Source: Ficedula albicollis (taxonomy: Eukaryota; Chordata; Aves; Passeriformes; Muscicapidae). Taken from it: 64,000 nt of DNA. The stretch lies in contig NC_021672.1 in the NCBI RefSeq assembly GCF_000247815.1, forward strand, positions 73,923,237 to 73,987,236, given 5' to 3'. Below the pieces are notes generated by a model. It was given only the letters and a program-made list of their open reading frames with translations, did no database searches and was not told where the DNA came from. Numbering within the stretch: position 1 is the first letter of the stretch; each line of letters starts with the position of its first letter. The position numbers were made by a program, and so were the translations under genes. Positions 26,027 through 38,893 of the stretch are shown piece after piece.

Positions 26027-28496
26027 TCACCTCCATTTACAATTGTGTTTGACATTGGGGCCAAACCCAACCTTAATTAATGGAGCCTTATCCTGCTTTT
26101 GTGTCCCTCCTAGATGCACAACCCCCCCTAGAATACAGTCATAAAATGATGGGCAGCCCTAATTTGTATGATGAGATTTGGGCTGCAGTCTCCATCCAGC
26201 CCATCACAGAGAAGAATATAACAAAGGTCAGCAGCAGCAGCTGTCTTTGGCCACAGACTTGCTTTATGCTTTGAGACCATAAACATTTTTCCCCTTCCAT
26301 GTTATCAAATTTCTGTACAATGTTTCTTGGTGCTTCACCTCTTATTGGTGACATCACTTGGTTGTTTTGCCATTTAATGGAGCAAAACTCAAAGATTCTG
26401 ATGATTGTTGAGAATTCTGCTCTGCAGATCTAAAATCTCAGGTATTTCGGTGCATGCAGATGGTGAGTCAGTCAGCAGTGGTGCAGCTGGCCCAAAACTA
26501 ACCACTCTTTTGCTGCGATCAGAAATGTTTTTCATCCTGTCCTAATTGACTCAGTTTGACAAGGAAGGTGCATCAACTTCTGCGTGTCAGTGATTGATGT
26601 AATGAATGCAGCTTGTTCATGAGCACGCTCTGCTGAAGGAGTTATTTAGAACAGTGCTAACCTGAATTTAAGAGAGGGCTCATATTTAGGCAATTCTTCA
26701 ATAAAAGTAACTGAGTGAGGCTCTAAAAAATGCCTTGAATAGGGATGGACGTGAGCACATTTAAGCTTTTAAACCGGTCCAAGAACAAATACTTCCATCA
26801 ACTGATGTTTCTGCATTTACTGGATGGATCTGGCATAAAATTCAGAGCTAGAGGAAGAAAAGGTTTCTGTTCATTAAAGAAGGGTTTGAAGAAACATTTA
26901 ATTCCACTTGAGCTCCAGTGCAAATAAGAAGGCAGCTGTTTTCCACCTCTCCTCCTTCGTTCCAACCATTTAGCAGAAAAGGTCAGTGACATTCTGACCT
27001 ACTCTTAATTATAATAAAATTTTCATCATCAGAACTTAGTCTGGACTAAAAAGCTTGCACTTAAGGCATGACTGAGGAAGGATTTTGGATGTAATCTGAT
27101 TTTTTCTTCATTTCTAGGATTTATAATTACTTGACTGATAGAACCAAGCATGTATTTAGTCCTGTGTAGACTGGACTAAATTCTTCAGAGCAGAAAATGG
27201 TGCCTAGTCATTTAGGGTAATGTGTTTACAGCGATTACAAGTGTTACAAGGGTATTTTATAATGAAATAAAAGCTCTTCTCCCTTTCTCAAGCAATACTA
27301 TGGCCTATTCTACAGCTTAAATACATTACAGCTACAATTTAGCATAAAGAAATGACTGTAGCAAGTAAAAGGAATAATTTTCTGCAGGCAACTGATCCTC
27401 CTAGATTTCTTCACAAATTTAAGAATCAATTATTTACTCCTACATAGTTTTACTATTTCATAGGAATGATGGTTTGATAATGCTTGGGAACTGACAACTC
27501 ACTAAATAGTTTCAGCCAGGCTCCTTAACATTTCGAGAAAAAGGACAAATTTGAGTGCAAAGTTGTCATAGGTATGAAAAGGGACGAAATAATTGCATTG
27601 ATTTTATCAAGAAAGCCTCCTAGCTTGGCTTTATGCTCAGACTAAAGCCAAGATGACACCACAATATTTTTGAAATCATACCAAAGTGAAAAGTACAGAA
27701 GAAGAGAATACAAAGGAAATTACCCACCAACTGGTCTCCTTGTTCTAAGTGGGTCAGAATGCGTCAGTATTTTCTAAATTTCTCCCACCTCCCAGCAGGA
27801 GAAGCACGTTGAAGTAAAAATAATGATTCAAAGTGCATGGAGTATCAATAACTTTGAAAGTTATCATCCAGAATGGCAGGTTAGCTGCATGAGGGCAAGC
27901 AAGATGATTTCCCACACGCAGCAGCACTTTAGGGATGGAAACAATCTGCTCACTGCTCTGCTTGTCACCCCTTGCCCTCCAGCGGCAGCACAGCCCTCAC
28001 AGGTACAAAACTGCTTTCTTCCCCCCATGGCTCAGCCCTCCAGGCTGGAAAATTGTCCCCTGGGCTCATTCAGAGCCACAGCAGTGGCTGTCCCCGAGCA
28101 GATGTGGCCAGAGCTGCCCCCAGATACCCCAGTGGTGGCAGTGCTCCAGTGCTGGGAGGATGTCCCCACTGCAGGGGACAGGCTGCGCTCCAGGCCCGTG
28201 AGGGAGGGGAAGGACACTGGGAAGCACAGCAGAGCTTCTGTGCGTGGCTGGGGGGTGCTTTTATGGCCATCCCAGGCCTTTCAGCAGCCCAACTTTTCAG
28301 CTGCAGATTAGGCTTTGCACAGCAGTGCTTGGCCCAAATTGAAAACCTGTGAACCTCCCAGCAGAAGATACTGAGCTCTGCATTTCTGGCTCATGGGCTC
28401 AGATCAGCTTTTCCTCAGCCAGGACCCAAAGGTGCTAATGTAAAATGAACATTTACCATGGGAAATAAACCCATGGCCCTGACATGAGGCTCAGAA

Positions 28497-28650
28497 AGGA
28501 ATCACAGACTCCTCTGGAGATCACCCAGCCCAGGGTCACCTGCAGCAGGTGGCACAGGAACGGGGCCAGGTGAGCTGGGAATGTCTCCAGGGAAGGAGGA
28601 GACTCCATCACCTCCCTGGGCTGCTCAGTGCAAAAAATCCCTCCCCATGT
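28497..28650 (-). mobile_element. CR1 LINE fragment, 3' part
   Basis: The plus strand reads GGAATCACAGACTCCTCTGG, AGATCACCCAGCCC, GCAGGTGGCACAGGAACGGG and CCATCACCTCCCTGGGCTG, the reverse complement of the 3' region of avian CR1 elements (typically beginning AATCACAGAATC and containing CACCTCCCTGGGCAGCCTG). It is a truncated, diverged copy without coding capacity, in the intron between the 30.2 and 20.4 kb exons. Confidence 0.75.
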
Positions 28651-30109
28651 GTCACAAGTGTTCAGTCATTGGGTCAAAAGTATAAATAATATAGATACTA
28701 GCTTTTAATTAGACTGTTTGCCTTTCAAAAACCTTGCAACAAGCAAAATACAGCTCCATTCTCTCGCTTTTAGCTTGTCAGCTAAAAGTACTAAAAGACT
28801 TTCTATACTATAAATAAGAGTTAATAAACAGCCAAGTCCAAACACAAAAATCCATCTCTCAAGCTTCAATTCTAACTTTAACTAAAAATAAGCAAACAAA
28901 AAAAACCCAAAACAAAACTACCATTAATATGTAGTACCACTAATACTCATATTGAGTATTTCTTGTGTTTTATTTGCACAACAGTCTACCCAAACTTCAG
29001 CAGATTACTTGGCAGTGTCAGTCAAAGCAGCCAAGCACCAAGTCAGCTGTTCATACCAAATCACGTGTAACTCAGTGAAACAAAAAGATTTTTATCCTCT
29101 TTGGGAATCTCAGTTTCAACTCAGGGCTCAGAATTTGTATTCATATTAACAAGAAAATTCCCGTTTGTTTTGCATATGGACAATTCCCTCTTTAATCTCC
29201 ATTACAAAGTCACAGCTGGGAAAGTTATATAGTTAGTCAGCAAACTTTTTTTTTTTTCCTCCTGCAACACCATTTCTCCCTGGCTGACAGCTTCCCTGAC
29301 AAAGCTGCTCAGGGAGGATGCTCCTGTCCCTCAGCCCCTGCTTCACTGGCAGTAATTGACTGCTCAGCTCCTGAAGGGATGCAGCATCATCATTTAACAT
29401 CTTCCAGGGTGCCTGTGGCCCCTGTGCTGCTCTCAGCCCTGGCTTTCATGCTGAGGTGCACAAGGCTTTGTGCTGGTGCAGAAAATGAAAAGTCAATGTT
29501 TGTTACCACTTTGGCTTTCCATTTTTAAACAGGAGGGAAACCTCAAACCTCAGAAAGCAATAATGAATAAAAACTGAGAACATGCCAATTTTAATGGACA
29601 CAATGCAGCATTCTGATATTATTGAAACATTCTGGGTTAGGTCTTCTGTTTGCAAAACTTTCTTCTACCTGTTAAATACATTTTGAAAAGGGCATTTCTG
29701 GGCTGAAAGAATGGAACTTTTCATTTAACAACTGTCAAAACCAGACTTTTCAATATTTCAAAGCTTACTTCTTTTTTTAGACATTACATTCCTTAGAACA
29801 TACTCCTTACTGTCAAAAATTCAGTGAATCACTACTTTTCAATGGCAGCAAAGGAAGGAAAGCTTTTTTTCTGAAAAATGCCCTGCCAGATCTAATAAAC
29901 TATTTCTCAGTCATACTTGTCTTTGTCTTAAGTTTTGATGAATGCTGCAATGGCTCCATCCCAAAATGCTTCTTTAGAAGATGTGTCACTTATGGTTTTT
30001 GTTTGGGTTTTTATTTTTTTTTAAACAGGCAATGGGAAATGTCCTGAATCTTTTTGGTAAATGCTACTAGAAATCACGTGCAAATCAAAGAAATGCTGGA
30101 AATGCTCAC

Positions 30110-30218
30110 ATTAGCCAGTTTCCTGGAGCCACTTCGTAGCTGCTTCAGGTAGAGGGTCAAATCCTTCACTCTTGTGTGTTCAACATCCGTGACAGGTAAA
30201 TGCCATGAGTGGGGAAAC
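30110..30218 (-). CDS. PIK3C2G: PIK3C2G exon, middle of the PX domain
   Basis: The exon completes the Glu codon and reads FPHSWHLPVTDVEHTRVKDL, then TLYLKQLRSGSRKLAN, ending in a complete codon. It corresponds to the PX segment starting FPHWWHLP in mammals, followed by the helix that packs on the PX fold. The acceptor is cttcttttgcag and the donor is AAT|gtgagc. Its 109 bases are open and in phase on both sides. Confidence 0.9.
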
Positions 30219-33200
30219 CTGCAAAAGAAGAATATTGGTAAGCAGAACTCTTGAATTGTATTTGCTGAAAATATTTCCAGCTCTACTTGCCAGAAGAAAG
30301 GCGAGACTCCCTAAGAGGTTTTGCAGGTAAGGGAAAGCTCACAGGTCACATTACAGTGGCTCACTTTCTTCTGAGAATTCCTGCTAAATTGTCTCATACT
30401 GAAGCACTTTTGCTCTCCAAGTAATTAATTTTATAAGTAAGTAAGTAAAATAAACAAATCCTAAAAGACACTTATTTGCATTTTATAGTCTCTAAATAAC
30501 TGGCCCTTTATGATCCCAAGAAAAAAATTGCCTTTTTGCACAACATATCTCTGATCTCAGCCCAGAGTTGACATACCCTGACCACAGAACATTGAGCACC
30601 AAAGCCTTACAGCAGCAATGTGACATTTGATGAATATATCATTGCTTGCATTTTTGCCTCAGCTATTTAGAGTGTAGATGAGGTTTTCAGAGTAGGTCTT
30701 GATCCCATATCTAATTTCAGGTACTAGCATAATAAAAATAATATATGAAAACAAACGATCATCATACTAACAAAATCAATCCCAACAAAAGCAATAACAC
30801 AAATAGCAAAAGTAATGTTCTCGCTGAATTTTTATTAAGATGAATTTAATTTTGGCTTAGTAAATAAATTACTCATGCATAGAATGGCTTTACGTCAATT
30901 TTCAAATACTTTGGTGGTTGAAAATGTCAAAACCTCCCATTTTTTTTACTTGAATCATCTTTGCATTTTAGAGACAATGCATATTAGATCTTTCAAAAGG
31001 TTAGAGTCTTAACAACACACATAATCAATTTATATTAACCTTGCCCTGACAAAGGGTGTTTATCTCCTAGGCTGAAGGAGCATTAGAAAAGCTATCTGTG
31101 CTAAATTGCACATAATGGGTTTTGTGATATGGGTTGCTAATTGCAGGATTCCTAATTAACATTATGCTTTATGTCCTCTAATGTATGGGACACAGAAAGG
31201 CAGAAGTTTTGATCTGGTTGTATTTCATGCCCCACCACCACCACAATAAATACTCAAGCATGTCTTGTTTACAAACCTCCTTTTTTTTTTCTGCTATGAG
31301 TTTTTTCCCCACTGGATCCCAGCAGGCACCTGCAGGGTACAGCAAAAGGGTCTGTGCAGTTTGTGATACACTGGGAAAGGACACTGGCCAGCTTTTAGGA
31401 AGGCAGCTGCAGAATCCTGTGGGGGAAAGCTCAGCTCAGGTGTTTGTGGTTTTGAGTTTGTGATTCTGAGTTTGTGATGAAAGCAGCAGGGGGAGGTCAG
31501 CCCTGTGCCCGGGGTGGCAGCTCCTGCCCAGGGCTCTGCAGGGTCAGGGCTCTGCCAGGGGCTCACAGGTGGGTGGCAGAGGGGACCCTGCCCTCACAGA
31601 ATCGCAGCCTGGGGAGGGAGAAGTGACACCAGCCTGGCTCAGGGCACAGGAGCAGCGCAGACAAAAACAGAGCCCAGGGCATCTGGCACCTGAGGGTGCT
31701 CTGGGCTCCTCTGGGGCACACAGGGACTCCTCTCGAGGGCTGGGAGAGCAGAACTGCTGTTAGGAAAGGGCAACTTCCCAACCTGAGGCTTTGCACCTAC
31801 TTGAAATGGGTCAGAAAAACGCAAACTTGCACTGTGTGTGCGTGTCCTACACAGCACACTGCATTTCCTGCATTACTGCATTACCTGCCTGCACATCGTT
31901 CTGGGAATAAATGGTGGCACCTACATGCTTTGTGGGGTGAAAAGGGTTTTGGCACTTTACAAAACCGTAATGAAACACAATTAATGCCCTCTCAGAAACC
32001 AAATTGGAAGGATGGTGCTAGAGTGCAAGGGCTTGCTTAGGGCAGCTGTGTTTCCAACTTTTAAATATGAGCTGAATGAACACATGTTAATAGCAAAATT
32101 TCAGATTCTGGGAACTCTGAGCTTTTGCCATTTGTTTCTTACACTATACTCTGTATTTAGCACTTGTATGAAGCACTCTCATATTTCATTGTTTTCTCCT
32201 AATGAGACATGGATATGTACAATTTCATGGAATCATTACAAAGCAGAAACCAAATCCTTTCTGTTAGCAGTTCCAATTATTCTAGCAATATTAAACATTT
32301 AAATTTTTTAATCAGACCTTTTCAAACTGATTTTATGATTACATTGTAGAACGAGGCTTTTTCCTTCCTTTGAATCACCTGGCATCAGCCACAGTCGGAG
32401 CTTTGTAGCACACAGGCAGGCTAATGGGCTGATACAGCATGGCAGCTCCAGTAATAACTTCCTATAAAGAAATAATTAGGTTTTTATTATTAGAATAAAA
32501 TCCGGGATACATGAAAAACCTCAAATTGATGAAGCTCTGTTAGAACACAACTCAAAATTTTAACATTAAAAAACGTGCCTATCAAAAAACATCGTAGAAC
32601 AAATTGTTTCAGCACAATCTTAGGGAAAGATCCTACAGTGACAGGATACTGCTGGGACTGAATGATGGCAATAAACACTGCAGCTCCTAGAGACAGCCTC
32701 AGTAAATGCAGATTAGCCCTCTGTGAGTTCTGAAGTGCTCTTTAGCAGTGAAAATGTTGCAAAGGGTTTTATTAGAGGTAGATTAGTCTGAAAAATGACT
32801 AGTACTATTTTTGAAATTCATTCCAGGGTTTCTGAGGTTTATGTGTTTCTGAAGAGAAATGTATTTTCTTTCAAAGGGCTCTGCTCACCACAGGAAAAAT
32901 TCATAAACAGGTACTTGTTAAATATTTTATTTTACAACCTAATGGTTAGCCTGCAAGTATCTCCAAATCAAAACCACGATTCAAGCAATTTCAGCATTTG
33001 TTTAGTGAAATTTCTATTCTCACCAGCTGCTGCAAACCAGTTCATGTGAGAAAGCCATAATGAATCAAATTGGAGTCAATAAAATGCCCTCAGGCAGGAG
33101 CCAGATTCTCTAGAATTAACCAACCTTAAGCCATTTTTTCAGAATGCTTCTCATGAGCTCGAGGGAATATCAGCTTTGGATCTGAAATTCATGGATTTTA

Positions 33201-34181
33201 AGTTCAAACCATGTTGTTTGTGCTACTTCATGTCAAATCCAAAGACCTTTCTCTTTTTCAAGTGTATCACCTGAATCTCAGCTTGGTTCAAGTAAGCTGC
33301 TTGTATTTTAGGCCAGCTTTATGTTTTTTGTAGATTGAGTTTGAAGAAGGGCTTGTACCAGGACTGTCTAAGAGAAGACTGCTTTGTACTCACTGGTGTA
33401 TGCAGTATAATGTATATGATATATGCAGAAAAAATAACTCCATTTGTATTTCTAAAGCCATGGGCCACTGTTACATAAGGCAAAGCTGGTTTATATAAGA
33501 CAGAAATGAACCATGGGACTCACTACCCCAGGAAACTGTAAAGAAATAACATTCAGAAAGTGAAAACCAGGAATGGACATGCACAAGGATAAAAAGTAAT
33601 ATTCAGAATTGTTGCAATTAATGACAGCAGATTTTTCAAAAGATATTAAACAGAACGATGTGAGGTGCAAAGTGCTGGGCTTGGGGGCAGGGCAGTACAT
33701 AAGATTATTGTCTCTTTCCCTGCTGGGGGTATGTGATGTGCTTCGTGCTGTAAAAATATAAATCATGGTGCTAGAGTCAGAGATTTCTGTTCTGACCCAC
33801 TGTGAGCATTCCTGCATTGCTTTCACATATGGACTTGCCGTAAGTTTTGATCAACATCATGAAGAAAATAAAAACTATTAAAGGTGCCTTTAATGAAGTC
33901 AACACCACTTACCCTTTAATTTCAGGAACAGTTTTTTCAGGCCCAAGCTGTTCCCCTTTTCTCCTTCCATTAAAAAAGGAACAATAAAATACAAAACTTA
34001 GACTGCCACAATGGTCTGTGATTCAGTTTCTTCTGGGGCTAAATAGAAGGCTTGACAGAATATGTCACTATGCCTTTGTGTTTCTAAAAATACAACTGCT
34101 GGGAATATTCTCACAGGTTTATCTGAGCACAGATTAATAGCAGAATAACATTCATAATATTAGTGAATATAGCTGCCTTAC
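30219..34181. other. PIK3C2G intron between the two first PX exons
   Basis: A 4.0-kb intron with a GC-rich patch around 31.3-31.8 kb. It contains an 83-base minus-strand segment (32379-32461) with good splice sites and an open frame that does not belong in the PX domain. Otherwise nothing recognised. Confidence 0.7.
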
Positions 34182-34303
34182 TCTGGGAGGGCATGAGATG
34201 GGAATTGCTTCTGGAGCTGGCTGTGAAGTTTTAAGAACTGGTCAAATGACTTTTCCACGAAGGTGATCACATGGCAGGTTTGCAGCACCTGGATGAGATA
34301 TAC
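34182..34303 (-). CDS. PIK3C2G: PIK3C2G exon, first part of the PX domain
   Basis: This 122-base exon reads VYLIQV, then VEKSFDQFLKLHSQLQKQF, and ends ALP plus GA of a Glu codon. It is the N-terminal part of the PX (phox homology) domain, which binds phosphoinositides and helps place the enzyme on membranes. Its 40 codons plus two bases match the expected length of the PIK3C2G exon. The acceptor is ccccaacacag and the donor is AGA|gtaagg, both canonical. The frame is open. Only about 580 bp separate it from the disrupted linker exon. Confidence 0.92.
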
Positions 34304-34883
34304 CTGTGTTGGGGAAAAAGGAGAGGCAGAGCAGGGAAATGATCAGAGAGGCATATTGAAAAATATATATATATATACAAGAGAATTTATAGGGTGATTT
34401 TAACAAAGAAAGACCTTTCTTTAATGTAGTGCCAAGTGCCAGAGAATTCAGTTTGTAATTCACAGTCTTTGCTGCATGGAAAGAGAAACCTGCCTGGGTA
34501 GCACACAACTCAAACTCTGAAAGATCACTGCAGTGTGTGAAAACTAATAGCACACCATTAAAGCATCATATAACAGCCTCCAATTTCTATTAGGCTTCCT
34601 AATTTTGTGCCATGCTTTCCTTCTGGATGCTTTAATTAGCTCTTGATTTATTTTTCACTATAGGGAACGAACTGCTCCCCTTAATGGCTCCCTGCAAATA
34701 TCAGTCTGCCTGGTGTTTTTGCTCCCTGGTAGCTCACTGCTTATGGCACCACTATTCATCCCACGGTGCTTTTAATGTGGCACAAGCACATCCTCTATGA
34801 GGGAAGAGGGAGGCTGTGCAAGTTCTTGAAAGAGTCATTAGAGATCCAGGCAAATGAGGGCGAGCACAGAGCACAATCCACAG
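34304..34883. other. Short PIK3C2G intron before the PX domain
   Basis: A 580-bp intron, the shortest of the model, with a short AT dinucleotide run at about 34361-34376. Its 5' end on the minus strand lacks GT at the position required by the flanking exon phases. Confidence 0.75.
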
Positions 34884-35067
34884 GGAGTCTGGCTTTCTGC
34901 TGAATCCCACAGTGGTGGCCCTTGCCAGGGCCCTGTGTCCAGCATCATCCACTCCTGGGGCCAGGCTCTGGGGCTGGGGCTCTGCAGAGCTCCCCATGGC
35001 ATCTGACAAGCGTGTGGATCAAGCTATTGAGTCCAAAGGGAAGCACTCCAAACTTTCCTATATTTTC
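34884..35067 (-). CDS. PIK3C2G: PIK3C2G exon, kinase end and linker to PX, multiply disrupted
   Basis: Joined to the preceding AG, the exon reads RKI, then a TAG stop (35058-35060) where a Lys codon is expected, then ESLECFP. One base is missing near 35031-35034, and the match continues in another frame as LNSLIHTL. Near 35000-35007 the first frame returns, giving a poorly conserved linker and then RATTVGFSRKPDS, the usual lead-in to the PX domain. The exon length (184) still fits the phases because the two shifts cancel, but the shifted part adds a TGA (35019-35021) in the original frame. The acceptor gtccttcag is fine. At the expected end, after the Ser codon, the intron starts CT rather than GT; the nearest GT is two bases on and would break the frame. 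Recognition is secure; the exon cannot be translated through. Confidence 0.88.
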
Positions 35068-35692
35068 CTGAAGGACGGACAAACAGAAGAGATGCTATTT
35101 GTGCTGGGGTTTTTTTTTTCACTCCTTGACCCCTCTTTTTATGGATACAAGCCCAAAAAACCCCAAATTCTACAGCCTACCTCATGTACACAGACACCCA
35201 GCCCCTGAGCTCCACTGCTGAAAGGACTGCTCCTGCCACAGCCTGCCTCAAGGCTTGTCTCGGAGCAGCTCTTCCTCTTCTTCCAGGCATCAGGGACAAG
35301 CAGAACATTCCATGTGTGTTTTGAGGAGTCCCAGGGCTGAACAGCACGTGTTCATTTTGCTGAGCAGGAGAGAAGGCACTGGTTATGATTATATTTATTT
35401 TTGGTTACACTAACCTCACATGGGCTTACACGTGTTTGCACAGGGCTCTTGGATTTAATTTGTGATTTAGCTGAGCATGATGTGTTGCTACATCCTCTAC
35501 CTAGTTCTTAAAAGCTCGATCCCCGTGGAACTGCTTAAGATGAATTTTAAAAAAAGAGAGAAAATTTCTCCTGCTACCTCCCTCCATATCATCCCTGTGC
35601 AAGGGGAGCAGGAACACTGTTTTGATTTCCTAGAGTTTTGAGATCTTTCATCAGAAAAGACACAATAAAAAAACCCAAAAACGTAGAACAGA

Positions 35693-35868
35693 GATAAAGA
35701 TGTAGATATGTACTCAAATGTGAAAGTGAACTCAACTTGAGAAATAACACCACAATAAGAATAAGATAATCACAGGCTAATAGATAAAGATGTAGATATG
35801 TACTCAAATGTAAAAGTGAACTCAACTTGAGAAATAACACCACAATAAGAATAAGATAATCACAGGCT
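35693..35868 (+). repeat. Tandem doublet, 90-bp unit
   Basis: 35693-35782 and 35783-35868 repeat GATAAAGATGTAGATATG with one visible mismatch (TGTGAAAG against TGTAAAAG). Intronic, between the 42.9 and 35.0 kb exons. Confidence 0.92.
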
Positions 35869-38214
35869 TTTGAAGAGTGAGATGCAGTACTCATTAGAAA
35901 GCACTTGCTCCCTTGAATTCAACTGCTAATTGAATTTTTAAGACCTATTAACTTCTGATGGTAACTTTTTTGTTTCCCTGCTTATTTCTACAGCTCTCTG
36001 AAGATAGCCTATATCTGTTCTGATGTTACAGAACAGCAACTCATTAGTTTCAAATTGCATGACAGCAAACTCTCTACCAAATAGTCAGGGGGTTTGCTGT
36101 GCTTTCTTCTTTTTTCCCCTCACAATTTTGGATTATATCTAACTGGGTTCTAAGGGCTGAAAACACCCTTAACCACCTTCACCATGCCGTGTTCAAAGCT
36201 GAGCAAATGCTTCACCTGTCATTTCAAATTAGATTTTCATTCATGGGTTTCTGTGGCTGGGTTGGAATGTGCAGTGCAATCATCTGAAATCAACTCCATT
36301 CATCCCATTAATTTCCATGATCTCAGATGCTCTGGCTAAAGTCTGTAGCTTCACAGATGGAACCAAACCAGAAATAATAAGGAATATCCCACCTACAGGC
36401 TCACCCCCCTGAAATTCAGATTTTATTCAAAATAGTGTGTGAATTTATCAGACACTAATTAGCCACAGTAAACTGAGGAAAGATGTTTCTGTTCCTCTTA
36501 ATGTAATACAAGGAAAGCTACCTCAGAATTGATTTGGTTCATTATCTTAATTATTAACTACATTCTTCAGAAACAGATACAAACTATTTAATAAATCAAA
36601 CAAATTAACACTCTGATGTAAAACAAGAAAACAAATCTCATTTCAAAATCTTAGTACAAAATCAATTCAGTGATGATTAACCAGGCTGCATCAGAGGTGA
36701 ACTCTTCCTTTTTAACTCCTATGTATTTAATTTAATGTGTAGTTTAAAACATCTCCTAAATCACTGAGCCATTAGGTTACAGAATCTGTATCTGGCCATT
36801 TTATAGCAGAGCAGTTAGGGAATTTGCCACATTACTACCAGAGGCACGTTAACTTTGCTAAACACACTGCATTTTAATTTACATAAAACAGGCCTCAGCT
36901 TGTAAATTAGTACTAATTCAGACATCATCACTGCACAGAACTGCCTGTATCAGACAACCACTATTCCTTCCATGGGTCCATTAGGCTTCTAAAGACTTTT
37001 AAAACCCACACTGCTAATCACATCCTTTAGATCTAAACAGAGCCTTGTGTTGTCACAGTTGCAAATTTTTCCTGTGAGTTATTTGAAATTATAACATCTA
37101 AAATCAAATAAGAACAGAAGTATCAGTTGTTTTCTCCCCCTCTCTGTTTTGTTTGCCTGCAGTCCTCTTTGCTAGCATAGAAAACATTAAGCAAACCTTA
37201 TTTCATGTAATCCACAAAGAATTCAAACCTCTTTGCTATTCTGATGCCACCTCAGAGCGTTTTCCCAACAAGGTGGAACAACTCTGCACATTCTTTCAAG
37301 GGCAAATTGGATTAAGGAAACCCTCTTCCCCAAAAGCTGCTTCCTGACTCTATATGGAGCAATGGGAAATATCAAACTCATGTCTCTTATCTTTTTGAGA
37401 TTTTTGCAGTTTATTTTTGGCCTGCATTAGTTCAGTGACCCAGTTTATCACATCGTGGTACCTGATTCCCCTTTCTGCTAGAATTCCTGAAGTTCATCCC
37501 AAGGACCAGTGGTGGAAGTTTCTCCTTGAGCTTCCCCAGATCCCCATACACCTTCTTTTCTCCATAGCCACACTAAGCTTAGCAATAGCCGAAAGAAGTA
37601 AGGTCATGGGTATTCTTTGGAAAAGTCCTTCTCTTGCTCCCTGGCCATTACCACCTCTGCCTGTGCCCAAAGCTGGCTGTGCCCTCACAAAGATGACAAA
37701 AAAACCCCAACCTTATTTATTTCAGAGCTCTGGCAGCCCAGGCTGCATAGAAAATTAATGCCTGATGGTCTAGAGATAGATAAACTAAGTGAACAGTACA
37801 AAGAAAGTGCAGGTTAATCAGAAGAAAAAAGAAACTGTCATTAACTAGAGTAATACTAGCAGTGAATCCAAATAGTGCCAACACAGATTTCAGAGAGAAA
37901 AATGCTATTTTCCACATGACAATAACTCTTTACCATGCAGATTGGTGTCTGACCTACTTCTCAGAAAAGAAAGTTAAGCATCTGGGATTATTGGAAAGTA
38001 ATGACTTTCTGCTTTCCACCTGCTGAATTGACTTTGAATTTCAGATTTGGCTTCGGTCTTTCTACAGAGCTGTCAAATTACAGGATCAGGTAAAACATGA
38101 ACAGACTGACTGGCTGCTTGTGTAAAAGGAGATGGATGAAAAGTTTGACTAATGTTTTCAAGAGTGACTAGTGGTAGTTTGCCACTTTAACTTTAGGAAG
38201 CAGCCATTCCTTAT

Positions 38215-38410
38215 GGGACAGGTATTCTGAGGCTGGTGCTTATTTTTCAGGGCACACCAGCCTTTATACACAGCACATACAACCATTATTACTGACTAGT
38301 TATTAAGATTTTTGGGACAGGTGTTCTGAGGCTGGTGCTTATTTTTCAGAGCACACCAGCCTTTATACACAGCACATGCAACCATTATTACTGACTAGTT
38401 ATTAAGATTT
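38215..38410 (+). repeat. Tandem doublet, 99-bp unit
   Basis: 38215-38313 and 38314-38410 repeat GGGACAGG(T)ATTCTGAGG to TTATTAAGATTTT with three or four substitutions. Confidence 0.92.
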
Positions 38411-38893
38411 TAGTATTGGTGGATATTTCTTTATCTTTCTTGATAGTATCCTGCTTCTCATTTCCATCTAGGCCTGAAAATCACCTAGAGTATAATGAAT
38501 AAAATTTATTTACATGGGATTCTCAGATGTTAATGAACAGTTTTTCATTTATATTCCACATTTCCATCCATGAATTTACCAAGGTCCATTTCAAGATGAG
38601 CATGCCCCCATATAAGTAGAGTTTTCCAGATTATTACTGCTTTCAGCAACAGACCTTTTGTAATACTAATTCCTCAAAAACATAAATTTGAGGAGGAAGC
38701 CTGCCTCCTGTTCACACATGCACCACAATCTTTACAAACTACTTGGACATCACTGAAATAAAGCTTAGTGTTGCAGTTTGGTGCATTTCCTGTCAGATGC
38801 CACCAACTTTCAGCGTTTCACCTCTCTGGGAAATTTCTTGCTGAAATTCTCTCCCTGAGAGACAGAGATTGGCTGATCAGTTTGAGACCAGCA

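Larger units (their letters stand above)
20406..30109. other. PIK3C2G intron inside the PX domain
   Basis: This 9.7-kb intron contains the 1.32-kb doublet, the G/T-rich doublet at 25.8 kb and the CR1 fragment at 28.5 kb. Exon-like frames at 21.1 and 24.8 kb on the minus strand have no family similarity and are listed among rejected items. Confidence 0.7.

Noticed and set aside
37380..37465. Minus-strand frame DVINWVTELMQAKNKLQKSQ preceded by CAG
   Set aside because: No donor at a sensible place, no family similarity, and PIK3C2G has no such segment there.
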